NCBI RefSeq assembly: GCF_037151175.1
Contig: NZ_JBBCOR010000001.1
Span: forward strand, 1 to 64,000
Length of the DNA stretch: 64,000 nt
Source of the DNA: Asaia sp003994335
GTDB lineage: Bacteria > Pseudomonadota > Alphaproteobacteria > Acetobacterales > Acetobacteraceae
Direction: 5' to 3'
In this document: positions 27,801 through 35,304 of the stretch, in pieces
Layout: every line of letters begins with the position of its first letter
Position numbering within the stretch: the first letter of the stretch is position 1
The notes under the pieces: generated by a model
What the model was told of the DNA's origin: nothing
Databases searched by the model: none
The model's input: only the letters and a program-made list of their open reading frames with translations
Position numbers and translations under genes: made by a program

Positions 27801-28144
27801 CCCGATTGCGCGATCTGGCGCAGGAGGTGGCACGGGTGACACGGGGCAGACTGGCCAACCCGCGTTGGATCGCAGGCATGATGCGCCATGGCTATCGCGG
27901 GGCGGCGGAGATGGCGCGTGGCGTTGCGGCCCTTGAGGCCTGTGCCGCGACCCTGCCCATCCGTCTGGATGCCCAGATCGATCTGGCCTTTGCTGCATTG
28001 CTCGATGATGACACCTGTCTCGCCTTTCTGCAGGCGCATAATCCCGAGGCGCTGGCCGATATGAAAAAGCGTTTCGGCGGGCTGATGGCGCGCGGGTTGT
28101 GGCAATCCCGGCGCAACAGCGTGGCGCACAGGCTCGACTCATGA
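24866..28144 (+). CDS. cobN: CobN, cobaltochelatase large subunit
   Basis: 1092 aa. It is the ATP-dependent aerobic cobaltochelatase subunit that binds hydrogenobyrinic acid a,c-diamide and inserts Co(II). CobN/BchH family blocks are visible: 'HLGTHGTLEWLPGKTVALS' near 510, 'YPFIVNNPGEAAAAKRRLNA' near 550, 'GVQPRWDATSGRLTGFEIVPL' near 800 and 'NPRWIAGMMRHGYRGAAEMA' near 1000. Length is at the shorter end of the CobN range (1100-1280). CobS and CobT, the AAA partners, are not in this window. Very GC-rich, with long antisense open frames that are artefacts. Confidence 0.95.
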   Translation: MHILFRESHDLDGQAQAEDLAHAPADLILLSFSESDLLGMRAIHETRDPSLQVATLSRLRHPLSVDLYIEQTIAGARCVVVRLLGGTEYWRYGVDELRLTCRAAGIPLAFITGEATPNPALQALSSIDPDQWTRLDALFREGGARNLRCALTVMRALAGLGEDDGAEVEPLPGCALYRRLAPSRRTRALIVFYRAHLLAADLAGIDALADALHASGIGVDLVYAASLRAPEAQAFLDDWLVNTPPDIILNATFFAARGEDGTVSVLEAAGVPVLQILQPSTTEAGWAKALRGLSPSDLAMQVVLPELDGRLNGAPISFRDEAPPGLPARRVPYAPGIALMVAQARNWLRLAAETPQERRLALVLSDYPGAEGQAAHAVGLDSFASVAAITSMLHEAGYDLSPLEAQALPDALCRSDPALVLDEADYRAAFEALPEAFRARVVAAWGPPSGPVTVRFIACGKLVVALQPGRGLPQQRKAQYHDPDIPPCHDYIGFYLWLRHVRDISALIHLGTHGTLEWLPGKTVALSESCAPCVLLGGVPVIYPFIVNNPGEAAAAKRRLNAVMIGHMTPPVQRAGLDTAMADLERLIDEYAEADGLDRRRGTVLRRQILDRAADLGVLSESGVASGIEDEAEALARLDAYLCDVKDLQLRDELHVFGRTPPHHGILVTMLAETAHVAPDHVTQRLDACPEAERLALLAALDGRFIPPGPSGAPTRGRLDVLPTGRNLTTLDPRMLPTRAALLLAHKTAALLLARHMQEEGEPLRHLVLDLWGSATFRTGGEDMALAFLLMGVQPRWDATSGRLTGFEIVPLTVLDRPRVDVTLRISGLFRDAFPGLIALFDQAARAVSARAEEPEWNPLTLDPDTSRIFGAAPGAYGTGLESALAEGSWKDRDALGHLYLEGSQWSYGNGQDGIAEKDALIRRIGRAEMLLHVQDHAETDLLDGTGHAVHEGGLAAAAAALGRAPHLVHGDTSQSETPRLRDLAQEVARVTRGRLANPRWIAGMMRHGYRGAAEMARGVAALEACAATLPIRLDAQIDLAFAALLDDDTCLAFLQAHNPEALADMKKRFGGLMARGLWQSRRNSVAHRLDS

Positions 28145-28181
28145 GGGTCTGCCAGATTTTTCTTTGCGCAGGGGATGCCCG

Positions 28182-29495
28182 ATGAGCCGGATTCTGATGA
28201 TCGCCGCCCCGCGCTCTGGATCGGGTAAGACCACACTGACCCTGTCCCTTCTCGCCGCCTTCAGACGGCGCGGCCTGCGGGTTCGTGCGCTCAAGACCGG
28301 GCCCGATTATATCGATCCCGCCTTCCATCAGGAGGCGACAGGCATGCCCTGCGCCAATCTCGATAGCTGGGCCATGTCGGACGCCGCTCTCGCAGCCGGG
28401 CTGACGCGCGCTGGCGACGGGGCCGATCTTGTGATCATCGAATCCTCGATGGGGCTGTTTGATGGTCTCGCGCTTGAGGATGGTCAGCGCGGTGCCGCGT
28501 CCGATATTGCCGCCCGTTTTCGTCTGCCGGTTGTGCTTGTGCTTGATGCCAGCGGGCAGGGGCAGAGTGTCGGGGCCGTGGCTCAAGGCATGGCCACATG
28601 GTCGACAGCCGTGTCGATCGGTGGGGTGGTGCTGAACAACATTGCCTCGGACCGTCATGAAAAACTCTGCCGCGTCGCGATGCGCCAGAGCGTGCTCGGG
28701 GTGTTTCGTCGTGACCGGTCCATTGTGTTGCCGGAGCGGCATCTCGGACTCGTACAGGCACGCGAAAGGGGCGATCTGGAGGGGTTTTTCGCGTCTCTGG
28801 CCGATAAGGCGGAGCGTGAACTCGATCTCGACGGGATCCTGTCTCTCGCACGTCCGATTGGGGAGAGTCTCCCGGTACAGGCTTCGCATGTTGCTCCGCT
28901 CAAACCACCGGGTCAGCGCATCGCGCTCGCGGATGATGCCGCTTTTTCCTTCCTCTACGCCCATCTGGCCGCAGGCTGGCGCGAGGCGGGGGCTGAGATT
29001 CTGCCTTTCTCACCCCTGCAGGACGAAGTGCCCGATGAGCGCGCCGATTGCTGCTGGCTTCCCGGCGGCTATCCTGAACTTCATGCGGGGCGTCTGGCGG
29101 CTGCCACATATTTCCGCGAGGGCATGACGCGGTTCGCGGCCTCAAATCCGGTTCACGGAGAATGCGGCGGGTTCATGGTGATGGGGCAGGGGCTGGTTGA
29201 TGCGACCGGGACACGCCATGCCATGCTTGGGCTGTTGTCTCATGAGACATCCTTTGCGAGACGCAAGATGGTGCTTGGCTACCGTGAGGCGATGCTTTTG
29301 CAGGATGGCGTACTCGGAAAAGCGGGTGCACGACTGCGCGGCCATGAGTTCCACTATGCCAGTGTAACCGAGGAAGGTCAGGACGCGCCCCTTGCGGAAT
29401 TGCGCGATGGCGAGGGCACGTCCCTCCAAGCAGCAGGTGCCCAGAGAGGCCGGATATCGGGCTCGTTCTTTCATGTGCTCTGCGAAGCGGGATGA
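28182..29495 (+). CDS. cobB: CobB, (hydrogeno)byrinic acid a,c-diamide synthase
   Basis: 437 aa. The start is ATG 28182 (MSRILMIAAPRSGSGK) with AGGGGATG upstream. It is an ATP- and glutamine-dependent amidase of carboxylates a and c on the corrin ring. The N-terminal P-loop domain has APRSGSGKTTLT. The C-terminal class I-like glutaminase domain has the nucleophile Cys in 'GECGGFMVMGQGL' and 'RGHEFHYA'. In the aerobic pathway this step directly precedes cobalt insertion by CobN, so the neighbours are consecutive enzymes. The stop overlaps cobC. Confidence 0.94.
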   Translation: MSRILMIAAPRSGSGKTTLTLSLLAAFRRRGLRVRALKTGPDYIDPAFHQEATGMPCANLDSWAMSDAALAAGLTRAGDGADLVIIESSMGLFDGLALEDGQRGAASDIAARFRLPVVLVLDASGQGQSVGAVAQGMATWSTAVSIGGVVLNNIASDRHEKLCRVAMRQSVLGVFRRDRSIVLPERHLGLVQARERGDLEGFFASLADKAERELDLDGILSLARPIGESLPVQASHVAPLKPPGQRIALADDAAFSFLYAHLAAGWREAGAEILPFSPLQDEVPDERADCCWLPGGYPELHAGRLAAATYFREGMTRFAASNPVHGECGGFMVMGQGLVDATGTRHAMLGLLSHETSFARRKMVLGYREAMLLQDGVLGKAGARLRGHEFHYASVTEEGQDAPLAELRDGEGTSLQAAGAQRGRISGSFFHVLCEAG

Positions 29496-30115
29496 GCACC
29501 GGGTCAAATGAGCGCCCTGCAACGGCGTCCGTTTTTTCTATCCTGCTTGCGCGCCATCCTCCCGTCGAGGGCGCGGACGGGCTCTGCTATGGACGGTCCG
29601 ATCTTCCCCTTGCTACGGGGTGGCACGATCATGTTGCGTCATGGGCGGCGCTTTGGAAGGGCAGGGAGCAGGGAACGCTTTATACGTCACCCTCAACACG
29701 CTGCAGGAGGGCGGCGCAGGCTCTCCTGGCCTCGCTCCCCGACTTCACGTCGATCACCAGTGATGCGCGTCTGCTCGAGATGGATTTCGGTTCCTGGGAA
29801 GGACGCGCCTGGTCAAAGATCGACAGGGGAGCACTCGATGAGTGGGCCGCCGACCCTCTAGGCTATCGGCCCGGCGGCGGAGAGACCGTGACTTCCCTGA
29901 TCGAGCGTGTGACCGCATTCTGGGAGGAGCGGGTCGAGGCGGCGGAGCCCTGCTGCGTGATCACCCATGGAGGGCCGCTCCGCGTGCTCTTGGCTTTCGC
30001 CGAGGGGCGGTCTTTCCGGATGGAGGATAGGGCCCCCGCGCAGGGCCATGCCGTTCTGTTGCATTTTTTCAACAATCACGGACGGTTTGTTGCGCAAATA
30101 CCCCCCATCCGTTGA
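29492..30115 (+). CDS. cobC: Histidine phosphatase, probable alpha-ribazole phosphatase
   Basis: 207 aa phosphoglycerate-mutase-fold phosphatase. The catalytic His is in 'LLARHPPVEG'; the usual RHG is RHP here, common for CobC-like proteins. 'CYGRSDLPL' is typical of alpha-ribazole phosphatases. Also present are 'MDFGSWEGRAW' and the second His in 'VITHGGPLRVLL'. In nucleotide-loop assembly it would remove the 5'-phosphate of alpha-ribazole-P or adenosylcobalamin-P. Position at the end of the riboswitch operon, with a 4-nt overlap with cobB, supports this over other phosphatases. Confidence 0.85.
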   Translation: MSTGSNERPATASVFSILLARHPPVEGADGLCYGRSDLPLATGWHDHVASWAALWKGREQGTLYTSPSTRCRRAAQALLASLPDFTSITSDARLLEMDFGSWEGRAWSKIDRGALDEWAADPLGYRPGGGETVTSLIERVTAFWEERVEAAEPCCVITHGGPLRVLLAFAEGRSFRMEDRAPAQGHAVLLHFFNNHGRFVAQIPPIR

Positions 30116-30143
30116 CAGAGTGCAACGGAGCAAAGAGGAGTAG

Positions 30144-32735
30144 GTGAATCCTGAATCAACGGTAAGGTTTATCATGTTGTTACGCTCCCGGTCCTTCCTG
30201 CCATCAGCTGCACGCAAAGGGGGGCTGATCCTCATTGCCTCGACGTGCCTGATGTCATGCGGGGGGGCGGCGCTGGCGCAGAGCGCGAGTGCCTCGGCAG
30301 ATGCCGTGCCGAGCCGGGTACAGGGCAAGGCGGCTCAGGCTGCCAGCCCACGCGCCGTAACTGGCAAGCCCGCTGCGAAGACCCGCAACGCACTGCGTAC
30401 GCGCCAGTCGGCCCCGATCCATTCGGGTGAGTCCGAGGGCGGGAGCGAGGCCATTGTCGTGACCGGTACGCGTGAGATCGGCAAGAAGGCGCGTGATTCC
30501 ATCGCGCCGCTCGACATCATCTCGCACAAGCAGATTGCGGCAACCGGTCAGGGCACGCTGCGTGATGCGCTTGCGCTGCTGCTGCCTTCGCTCACCACGC
30601 CGACAGCCGGTTTCGATGCGGGCGCCATGACCGACACCATCAGTCTGCGTGGCCTCAACCCGAACGAGACGCTGGTTCTGGTCGATGGCAAGCGTCGCCA
30701 CAACACGGCCAATATCTATTCAAACCCGGGTCCACAGCAGGGTTCGACGGCGTCCGATATCGACATGATCCCGATGTCCGCCATCGACCATGTGGAAGTT
30801 CTGCGTGACGGCGCCTCCGCCCAGTATGGTTCGGATGCCGTGGCCGGTGTCGTGAACATCATCCTCAAGAAGCAGGCGCGCGGCTTCCATGCCCAGAACA
30901 TCACGGGCATCACCTCGGAGGGCGATGGCTTCCAGCAGGGCGTGTATCTCGATGGGGGGGCGAGCCTTGGATCGCGCGGCTTCGTGCATGTCAGTGGCGA
31001 TTTCGTGCATCAGGATCACACCTATCGCAGCGCTGCCGATAACCGCACGGGTACCTATCAGAACAACATCCTGAGCCAGCCCGAGCAGACGCGCGAGAGT
31101 GTTGCGGTCAATGCCGGATATGATTTGACGGATAATATCCAGCTTTATGCTCTGGGCACCTATGCCCATCGTCATGCCGAGTCCTATCAGAATTATCGTC
31201 TGGCCTCGTCGCTGAACGCCTATCCCGCCTACAAGGCGATCTACCCTTGGGGGTATTCGCCGGTCGAGACGCTGAACGAGAATGATTTCGAGCTCAAGGC
31301 CGGGGTGAAGGGCGATTTCCGGGGCTGGCACTGGGACGTTTCGAGCGTCTATGGACGCGATTACGACGATATCGGCCTGATCAACTCGGTGAATCTCTCG
31401 ATCAACAAGGCGACGGGCCGCACGCCCACCTCGTTTGATGTGCAGGGGTTCAATAACCAGCAATGGACGAATGATTTCGATTTCAGCCGCAAGTTCGAGT
31501 TCAGTGGCTGGCCGCACAGCGTGAATTTCGCCGGTGGCGCGTCCTATCGCTATGAGGGCTATTCGGTCGGTACGGGCTCGCCGGACTCACTCTATGGCAA
31601 CGGATCGGACGCGCTTGCGGGCACGAACCCCGGCAATGCAGGGAATTACAGCCGTGACGTGGCGGCAGGCTATCTTGATATCTCGACCTATCTGGCCAAG
31701 GGGCTGCAGCTGGATCTGGCAGGTCGCTACGAGCATTACACCGATGTAGGCAACACCCAGAACGGCAAGGTCTCGTTGCGCTATGACATTACGCGCCGCA
31801 TCGCGCTGCGTGGAACGATCAGCAACGGGTTTCATGCACCGACGCTTGCCCAGAAATACTACTCGGCACTCAATATCTCGCCGACTGCAGCCCGTGGGTT
31901 GATCGGCGCAGGCTCGCCCGGTGCACTTGCCAACGGGTCGTCTGGCCTCAAGCCCGAGCGCTCGACCAATGCGGAAGGCGGATTCATTGTCGAGCCGATC
32001 CGCAACCTGCATGTCACGACCGATATCTATCAGATCAACATGCGCGACCGGATCATGCCGGGCGGCAATATCTCGGGTGATACGGCCAGAGGAGCGCTCA
32101 AACTCAACGGTTTTCAGCTGCCAGATGATAGTGGTAGCTGGAATCAGAGCGCGATCACGGCCAACTGGTTCGGCAATGTGGCCAGCACCCGCACGCAGGG
32201 TCTGGATATCACGGTCACCTATCTGACCAAGCTCGGCGCTTTCGGGCGTATCGACTGGGATGCGGCCATCAATCTCAACCGTACCCGCCTATCGCATCAG
32301 GCCACCAATCCTCTGACCGGTGCGCCACTGCTCAATGCGGCCTCGATTGCCTATCTGACGACGGCCTATCCGCGCAGCAAGATCATCTTTGGTGGCAACT
32401 GGACCCATGCGAAATGGATCATCGGCCTGCACGAGATCCGCTGGGGCCAGACGACCAACCAGCTCACCTATTATGCGCCCGGCCCCTATCAGTTCAGCAC
32501 GACGCATTTTCTGGAATACCAGAACAAGCCGAAATGGACGACCAATCTGGATGTGAGCTATCGCATCACCCCGCGCTGGACGGCCACGATCGGCGGCAAC
32601 AACATCTTCTCCGCCTATCCGAACCGCGTGCCTGACGGGAACCGCTATCTGGGTGCGCCCCAATACTACATGAGCACGTCGCAGCTCGGTATTAACGGGG
32701 GCTACTACTATTTCCGGGTCAATTACGACCTTTGA
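30144..32735 (+). CDS. Large TonB-dependent outer-membrane receptor
   Basis: 863 aa. GTG 30144 has GAGGAG 7 nt upstream; ATG 30174 is an alternative that gives a more compact signal peptide (cleavage near ALAQ-S). A Lys/Arg/Ala-rich linker is followed by the TonB-box/plug start 'SEAIVVTGTREIGKKAR' and plug blocks 'ISLRGLNPNETLVLVDGKRRH' and 'VLRDGASAQYGSDAVAGVVN'. The long barrel ends 'YYFRVNYDL'. It follows the cobalamin genes by only 28 bp, so it may be read from the same promoter and transport a corrinoid or cobalt chelate. The sequence resembles large sphingomonad/acetic-acid-bacterial receptors rather than BtuB (about 600 aa), so substrate is open. Confidence 0.9.
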   Translation: MNPESTVRFIMLLRSRSFLPSAARKGGLILIASTCLMSCGGAALAQSASASADAVPSRVQGKAAQAASPRAVTGKPAAKTRNALRTRQSAPIHSGESEGGSEAIVVTGTREIGKKARDSIAPLDIISHKQIAATGQGTLRDALALLLPSLTTPTAGFDAGAMTDTISLRGLNPNETLVLVDGKRRHNTANIYSNPGPQQGSTASDIDMIPMSAIDHVEVLRDGASAQYGSDAVAGVVNIILKKQARGFHAQNITGITSEGDGFQQGVYLDGGASLGSRGFVHVSGDFVHQDHTYRSAADNRTGTYQNNILSQPEQTRESVAVNAGYDLTDNIQLYALGTYAHRHAESYQNYRLASSLNAYPAYKAIYPWGYSPVETLNENDFELKAGVKGDFRGWHWDVSSVYGRDYDDIGLINSVNLSINKATGRTPTSFDVQGFNNQQWTNDFDFSRKFEFSGWPHSVNFAGGASYRYEGYSVGTGSPDSLYGNGSDALAGTNPGNAGNYSRDVAAGYLDISTYLAKGLQLDLAGRYEHYTDVGNTQNGKVSLRYDITRRIALRGTISNGFHAPTLAQKYYSALNISPTAARGLIGAGSPGALANGSSGLKPERSTNAEGGFIVEPIRNLHVTTDIYQINMRDRIMPGGNISGDTARGALKLNGFQLPDDSGSWNQSAITANWFGNVASTRTQGLDITVTYLTKLGAFGRIDWDAAINLNRTRLSHQATNPLTGAPLLNAASIAYLTTAYPRSKIIFGGNWTHAKWIIGLHEIRWGQTTNQLTYYAPGPYQFSTTHFLEYQNKPKWTTNLDVSYRITPRWTATIGGNNIFSAYPNRVPDGNRYLGAPQYYMSTSQLGINGGYYYFRVNYDL

Positions 32736-32788
32736 TCCGCAGGATCACTCCGCCCGCTCATGAAAGAATGTCCGGGCGTGACTGATTG

Positions 32789-32815
32789 CAGGGCGGGGCG
32801 TGAAGCCCCGCCCTG
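32789..32815. terminator. Hairpin terminator after the receptor gene
   Basis: Perfect 11-bp GC stem (CAGGGCGGGGC / GCCCCGCCCTG) with GTGAA loop, 54 nt after the receptor stop and just before the remnant Hint gene on the opposite strand. It lacks a U-tract, but position and stability suggest a bidirectional stop. Confidence 0.7.
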
Positions 32816-32821
32816 ATCGGA

Positions 32822-33366
32822 TCAGGCAGCGCAGGCTACCTTCTCTGTCACTGCTTGCTGGTGACCGGCAAGATAAGGCCCTGTCGCCAGGAGCGTTATG
32901 GTCAGGGTCACAGGCTGAGTCAGGCTGCCTTCAGGAAGTGGCAGCTGGGCGTCGCCATTGGTCCATCGCGCAGTGTCGTGCCCGGCGGCATGCCACCCTG
33001 CAAGATCGGGCGTGAGATGAGCCTGTGTAGAGAACTCATCTCCCGCGATCCCGTATCGAATTTCACCCACCAGGACACCCAGCATCCGACGATCGTCGTG
33101 ATAAGGGCCAATTGCGTCGCAGGGCCGGCTCCGTCTGCTCGCAATGCGTACTGATTTCGATCCGGAGGGAAGAACGAAACGATAGCCTCGTTCATCGACC
33201 GATGCGGGCTTCAGACGTGATCCATTGGGAATGATCAGCGCGAGATCAGGATCATGCGTCAGCAGGGCCGGAGACGGGATGACTGGCGCTTCCTCTGCGC
33301 CGCATCGTGCAACGATTTCCTGCTAAAGAGGGGTGACGAAAGCCGGATCAGTGTCGATCAATGGTG
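32822..33366 (-). pseudogene. Truncated Hint-domain protein, C-terminal remnant
   Basis: Translating the minus strand gives a continuous match to the C-terminal about 180 residues of the intact Hint protein at 49759-51855: 'IVARCGAEE', 'FVLPSG..VRIASR', 'DDRRMLGVLVGEI', 'LAGW...ARWTNGDAQLPL' and 'LLATGPYL' line up with 'ILARCGSEA', 'FTLPPGIARVRLVSR', 'DDRRRLGVLVGEV', 'LPGW...CRWTSGYATLPI' and 'VLAGGPYR'. An in-frame TAG at 33323-33325 replaces the Tyr codon of the intact copy. The 5' part, including the Hint core and repeats, ends abruptly at the IS6-family remnant. It is therefore a disrupted paralogue. Confidence 0.8.
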
Positions 33367-33510
33367 GGTGATGTCACGTTAAGTGAGGCTGTCCAGAGGC
33401 ATCCGTTTTTTCTGGAATCAGGCGCTGAGAGCGGTCGGGTTATTCCATTGGGCGAGAGCCCGGACACGATGGATGTGGCGAGAAAGAGGGGTGGTAATGG
33501 ACGCGGACGG
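33367..33510 (+). repeat. Inverted repeat arm shared with 35160-35304
   Basis: The last about 145 bp of the left IS remnant are repeated in inverted orientation at 35160-35304 with only a few differences. The pair brackets about 1.6 kb and could support inversion by homologous recombination. Confidence 0.75.
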
Positions 33511-34110
33511 GACGAAGAGATTTCGGATGGCTTAAAAGACGGAGACGAAGCGTTGACAACCCGCCCGGTGAGCGAAATTTCTGCATGATGCGTTCGCGTT
33601 TTCGCAAGGGCAGATGACTGTTCTCCGCCCGGTTGTTCAGACCCTTATGCGAGAGATGCCGGATCGAGAAACCAAGGTCGCGTCTCGCTGCTCCATAGGA
33701 TTTCAGCTCGTCAGTAATCAAACGACTGGGGCGCACCCCCTGCCGTTTGAGGAGCCGGGTCAGCGGACACTTGGCTGCTTTGGTGTTCCGACGGGGCTGC
33801 AGGATTTCGTCGAGAACATAGCCGTCCTGATCCACGGATCGCCACAGCCAGTGAGTCTTGCCACGAATCACGATCCGCACTTCGTCCAGATGCCAGAGAT
33901 CACCAGGCCGGGCCTTCTTGCGACGCAGGAAGCGAGCGTAAGCTGTGCCAAACTTCAGGCGCCACCGACGGATCGTCTCATATGAGACGACTATATCCCG
34001 CGCGATAAGGATTTCTTAGACAAGACGAAAGCTCGGGGGAAAGCGGAAATAGAGCCATACCGCACGCGCTATCAGTTTACACGGAAAATGGTGCCGTTTG
34101 TAGCTCACAG
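33420..34110 (-). pseudogene. IS6-family transposase, inactivated
   Basis: The conserved DDE transposase is readable across frames: 'VSYETIRRW', 'LRRKKARPGDLWHLDEV', 'HWLWRSVDQDGYVLDEI', 'TDELKSYGAA', 'HKGLNNRAENSHLP', 'RERIMQKFRSPGGL', then in another frame 'RFVSVF' and 'AIRNLFVP'. Three lesions are visible: TAA at 34016-34018 near the N-terminus, a one-base insertion near 33557 after 'SPGGL', and TAA at 33532-33534. The DDE residues in the middle remain, but no functional protein can be made. Confidence 0.82.
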
Positions 34111-34162
34111 ATAACGTTCTCATCATCAGCGTCTATCATGGCGCAATTAATGTGAGAGAACC

Positions 34163-34705
34163 TCATATACATCTACTCAAAGCAAGTCGTGCTGCTACGC
34201 CTATCTCTTCCGCACTGCTATCGACGGGGATAACTACGTTATCCTCTTCAGAAATCCCATCTAAAGACCACGACTCCAATTTATCATGGAACCATGGTCT
34301 TATTTTTATATCTTTAGCGCTCTTTACCACATCACAATTTTTCATATTTTTGAACATGGCTTTTTTTGTCTTATAGCCAAATTTTTCCATAGTCTCCGTC
34401 ACCCACTTTTTATAACGCTCCTCCGTCAGGATATAATTATGGAGGGGTGCATCGTATTCAACGTCAGGGTGGACTACGACATCATTGCGAGGCGCTGGAA
34501 GCACAAACCTGCTGGCGCCAAGGGCAGATAATATTGCCAATCCAAAATCTATATTATTTACTTCCGGAGAAAGATAAATATTTTCTCCGGAATAATCATA
34601 CTGAAATATTCTATATCCAGAGTGCGTTTTTACATTTATGAATTTCTCATTCATTTTTATATTTGCCCAATACCGTCTCTCAACAATGCTCATTTTAGTT
34701 TCCAT
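34163..34705 (-). CDS. Orphan CdiI-type immunity protein
   Basis: 180 aa, AT-rich compared with all neighbours. The C-terminal half has the pattern 'EKFGYKTKKAMFKNMKNCDV', 'HDKLESW' and 'IPVDSSAEEIGVAARLALSRC'. I associate this pattern with the contact-dependent growth inhibition immunity family (CdiI of the long type), recalled from family knowledge, not searched. It would neutralise an incoming CdiA-type nuclease toxin in the cytosol. The gene directly follows, and overlaps by 16 nt, a remnant that looks like the C-terminal end of its toxin. No strong ribosome binding site; ATG 34693 is an alternative start. No cdiB or full cdiA is present. Confidence 0.55.
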   Translation of the reverse strand: METKMSIVERRYWANIKMNEKFINVKTHSGYRIFQYDYSGENIYLSPEVNNIDFGLAILSALGASRFVLPAPRNDVVVHPDVEYDAPLHNYILTEERYKKWVTETMEKFGYKTKKAMFKNMKNCDVVKSAKDIKIRPWFHDKLESWSLDGISEEDNVVIPVDSSAEEIGVAARLALSRCI

Positions 34706-34893
34706 GCTGTTAGGTTAATGCCTTTTTGAGCAGCATAGTCATACGCTCGCTTGATCTGCTCCATCTGCGCTGCACCAGTGTCGTACGGGATATCCAAATA
34801 TAACTCCCGGCTTTTTACATCCTCCAGAGGAACCGGCGTCCCCTTCAAACACGCACCCTTGAATGCGAACAAGCTATCTATATCTTTTTGATA
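34690..34893 (-). pseudogene. C-terminal remnant of a polymorphic (CdiA-type) toxin
   Basis: About 65 residues are readable in frame before an upstream TAA. The block 'LDIPYDTGAAQMEQIKRAYD' followed by 'YAAQKGINLTAWKLK' has the look of the last helix and strand of nuclease toxin domains that end polymorphic toxins. The stop lies inside the immunity gene start, as usual for toxin-immunity pairs. Everything N-terminal is missing, so no active toxin is expected. Assignment is by context and style, not by a proven domain match. Confidence 0.4.
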
Positions 34894-34977
34894 TTATGAT
34901 AGACTCTTCCCGGGTTTTTCATTCTACTCGGTGTCATCGTCTCCATGGTTTTCGCACTGACCGCGAGGCCAGTAGAG

Positions 34978-35125
34978 GGTGATGTCACGTTAACTTAAGT
35001 GAGTTAGCTGAAGCCCGCGAAAGGGACATTCAGACGCTGAGAGCGGTCGCGCTGCCCCACTGAGCGAAGGCCCTGATACGATGGATGTGCCGGGAAAAGG
35101 CCGTGGTGATGGAGGCGGATGTCAG
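34978..35125 (-). mobile_element. IS6-family 3' end fragment (copy A)
   Basis: It begins with the same end GGTGATGTCACGTTAA. On the minus strand it encodes only the transposase C-terminus (SASITTAFSRHIHRIRAFAQ..., stop at 35030), homologous to but diverged from the other copies. It is cut at about 35125, where it meets copy B in opposite orientation. Confidence 0.7.
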
Positions 35126-35304
35126 CGCTCCGTCTTCTCCGCTATCCGTAATCTCTTCGTTCCGCCCGCTTCCATTACCACCCCTCTTTCTCGCCACATC
35201 CATCGTGTCCGGGCTCTCGCCCAATGGAATAACCTGACCGCTCTCAGCGCCTGATTCCAGAAAAACGGATGCCTCTGGACAGCCTCACTTAACGTGACAT
35301 CACC
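35126..35304 (+). mobile_element. IS6-family 3' end fragment (copy B)
   Basis: On the plus strand 43 codons of the transposase C-terminus are open (RSVFSAIRNLFVPPASITTP..., stop 35252-35254), ending in the reverse complement of the IS end at 35304. About 35160-35304 is nearly identical, inverted, to 33367-33510, so this is the same element type as the decayed copy to the left. The two together flank the AT-rich toxin/immunity cargo. Confidence 0.72.

Larger units (their letters stand above)
33367..34130 (-). mobile_element. Decayed IS6-family insertion sequence
   Basis: About 764 bp, normal for IS6-family elements. The right-hand end GGTGATGTCACGTTAAGTGA at 33367 recurs at two other places in this region. 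The opposite end near 34104-34130 carries a related but diverged sequence (GCTGATG...ACGTTA). The element lies against the truncated Hint gene on one side and AT-rich cargo on the other, suggesting it caused the truncation. Confidence 0.75.

Noticed and set aside
26813..28964. Long minus-strand open frames (up to 576 codons) across cobN and cobB
   Set aside because: They are antisense shadows of high-GC coding DNA; the plus-strand products are unmistakable CobN and CobB, and the antisense translations are Arg/His/Pro-rich without any family resemblance.
33440..33880. Intact IS6 transposase gene
   Set aside because: The 146-codon frame covers only the middle of the enzyme; conserved flanking blocks continue in other frames across two stop codons and a one-base insertion.
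34163..34705. Chromosomal housekeeping gene in the AT-rich patch
   Set aside because: Base composition, codon use and bracketing by IS fragments differ from the surroundings; the sequence pattern fits an immunity protein better.
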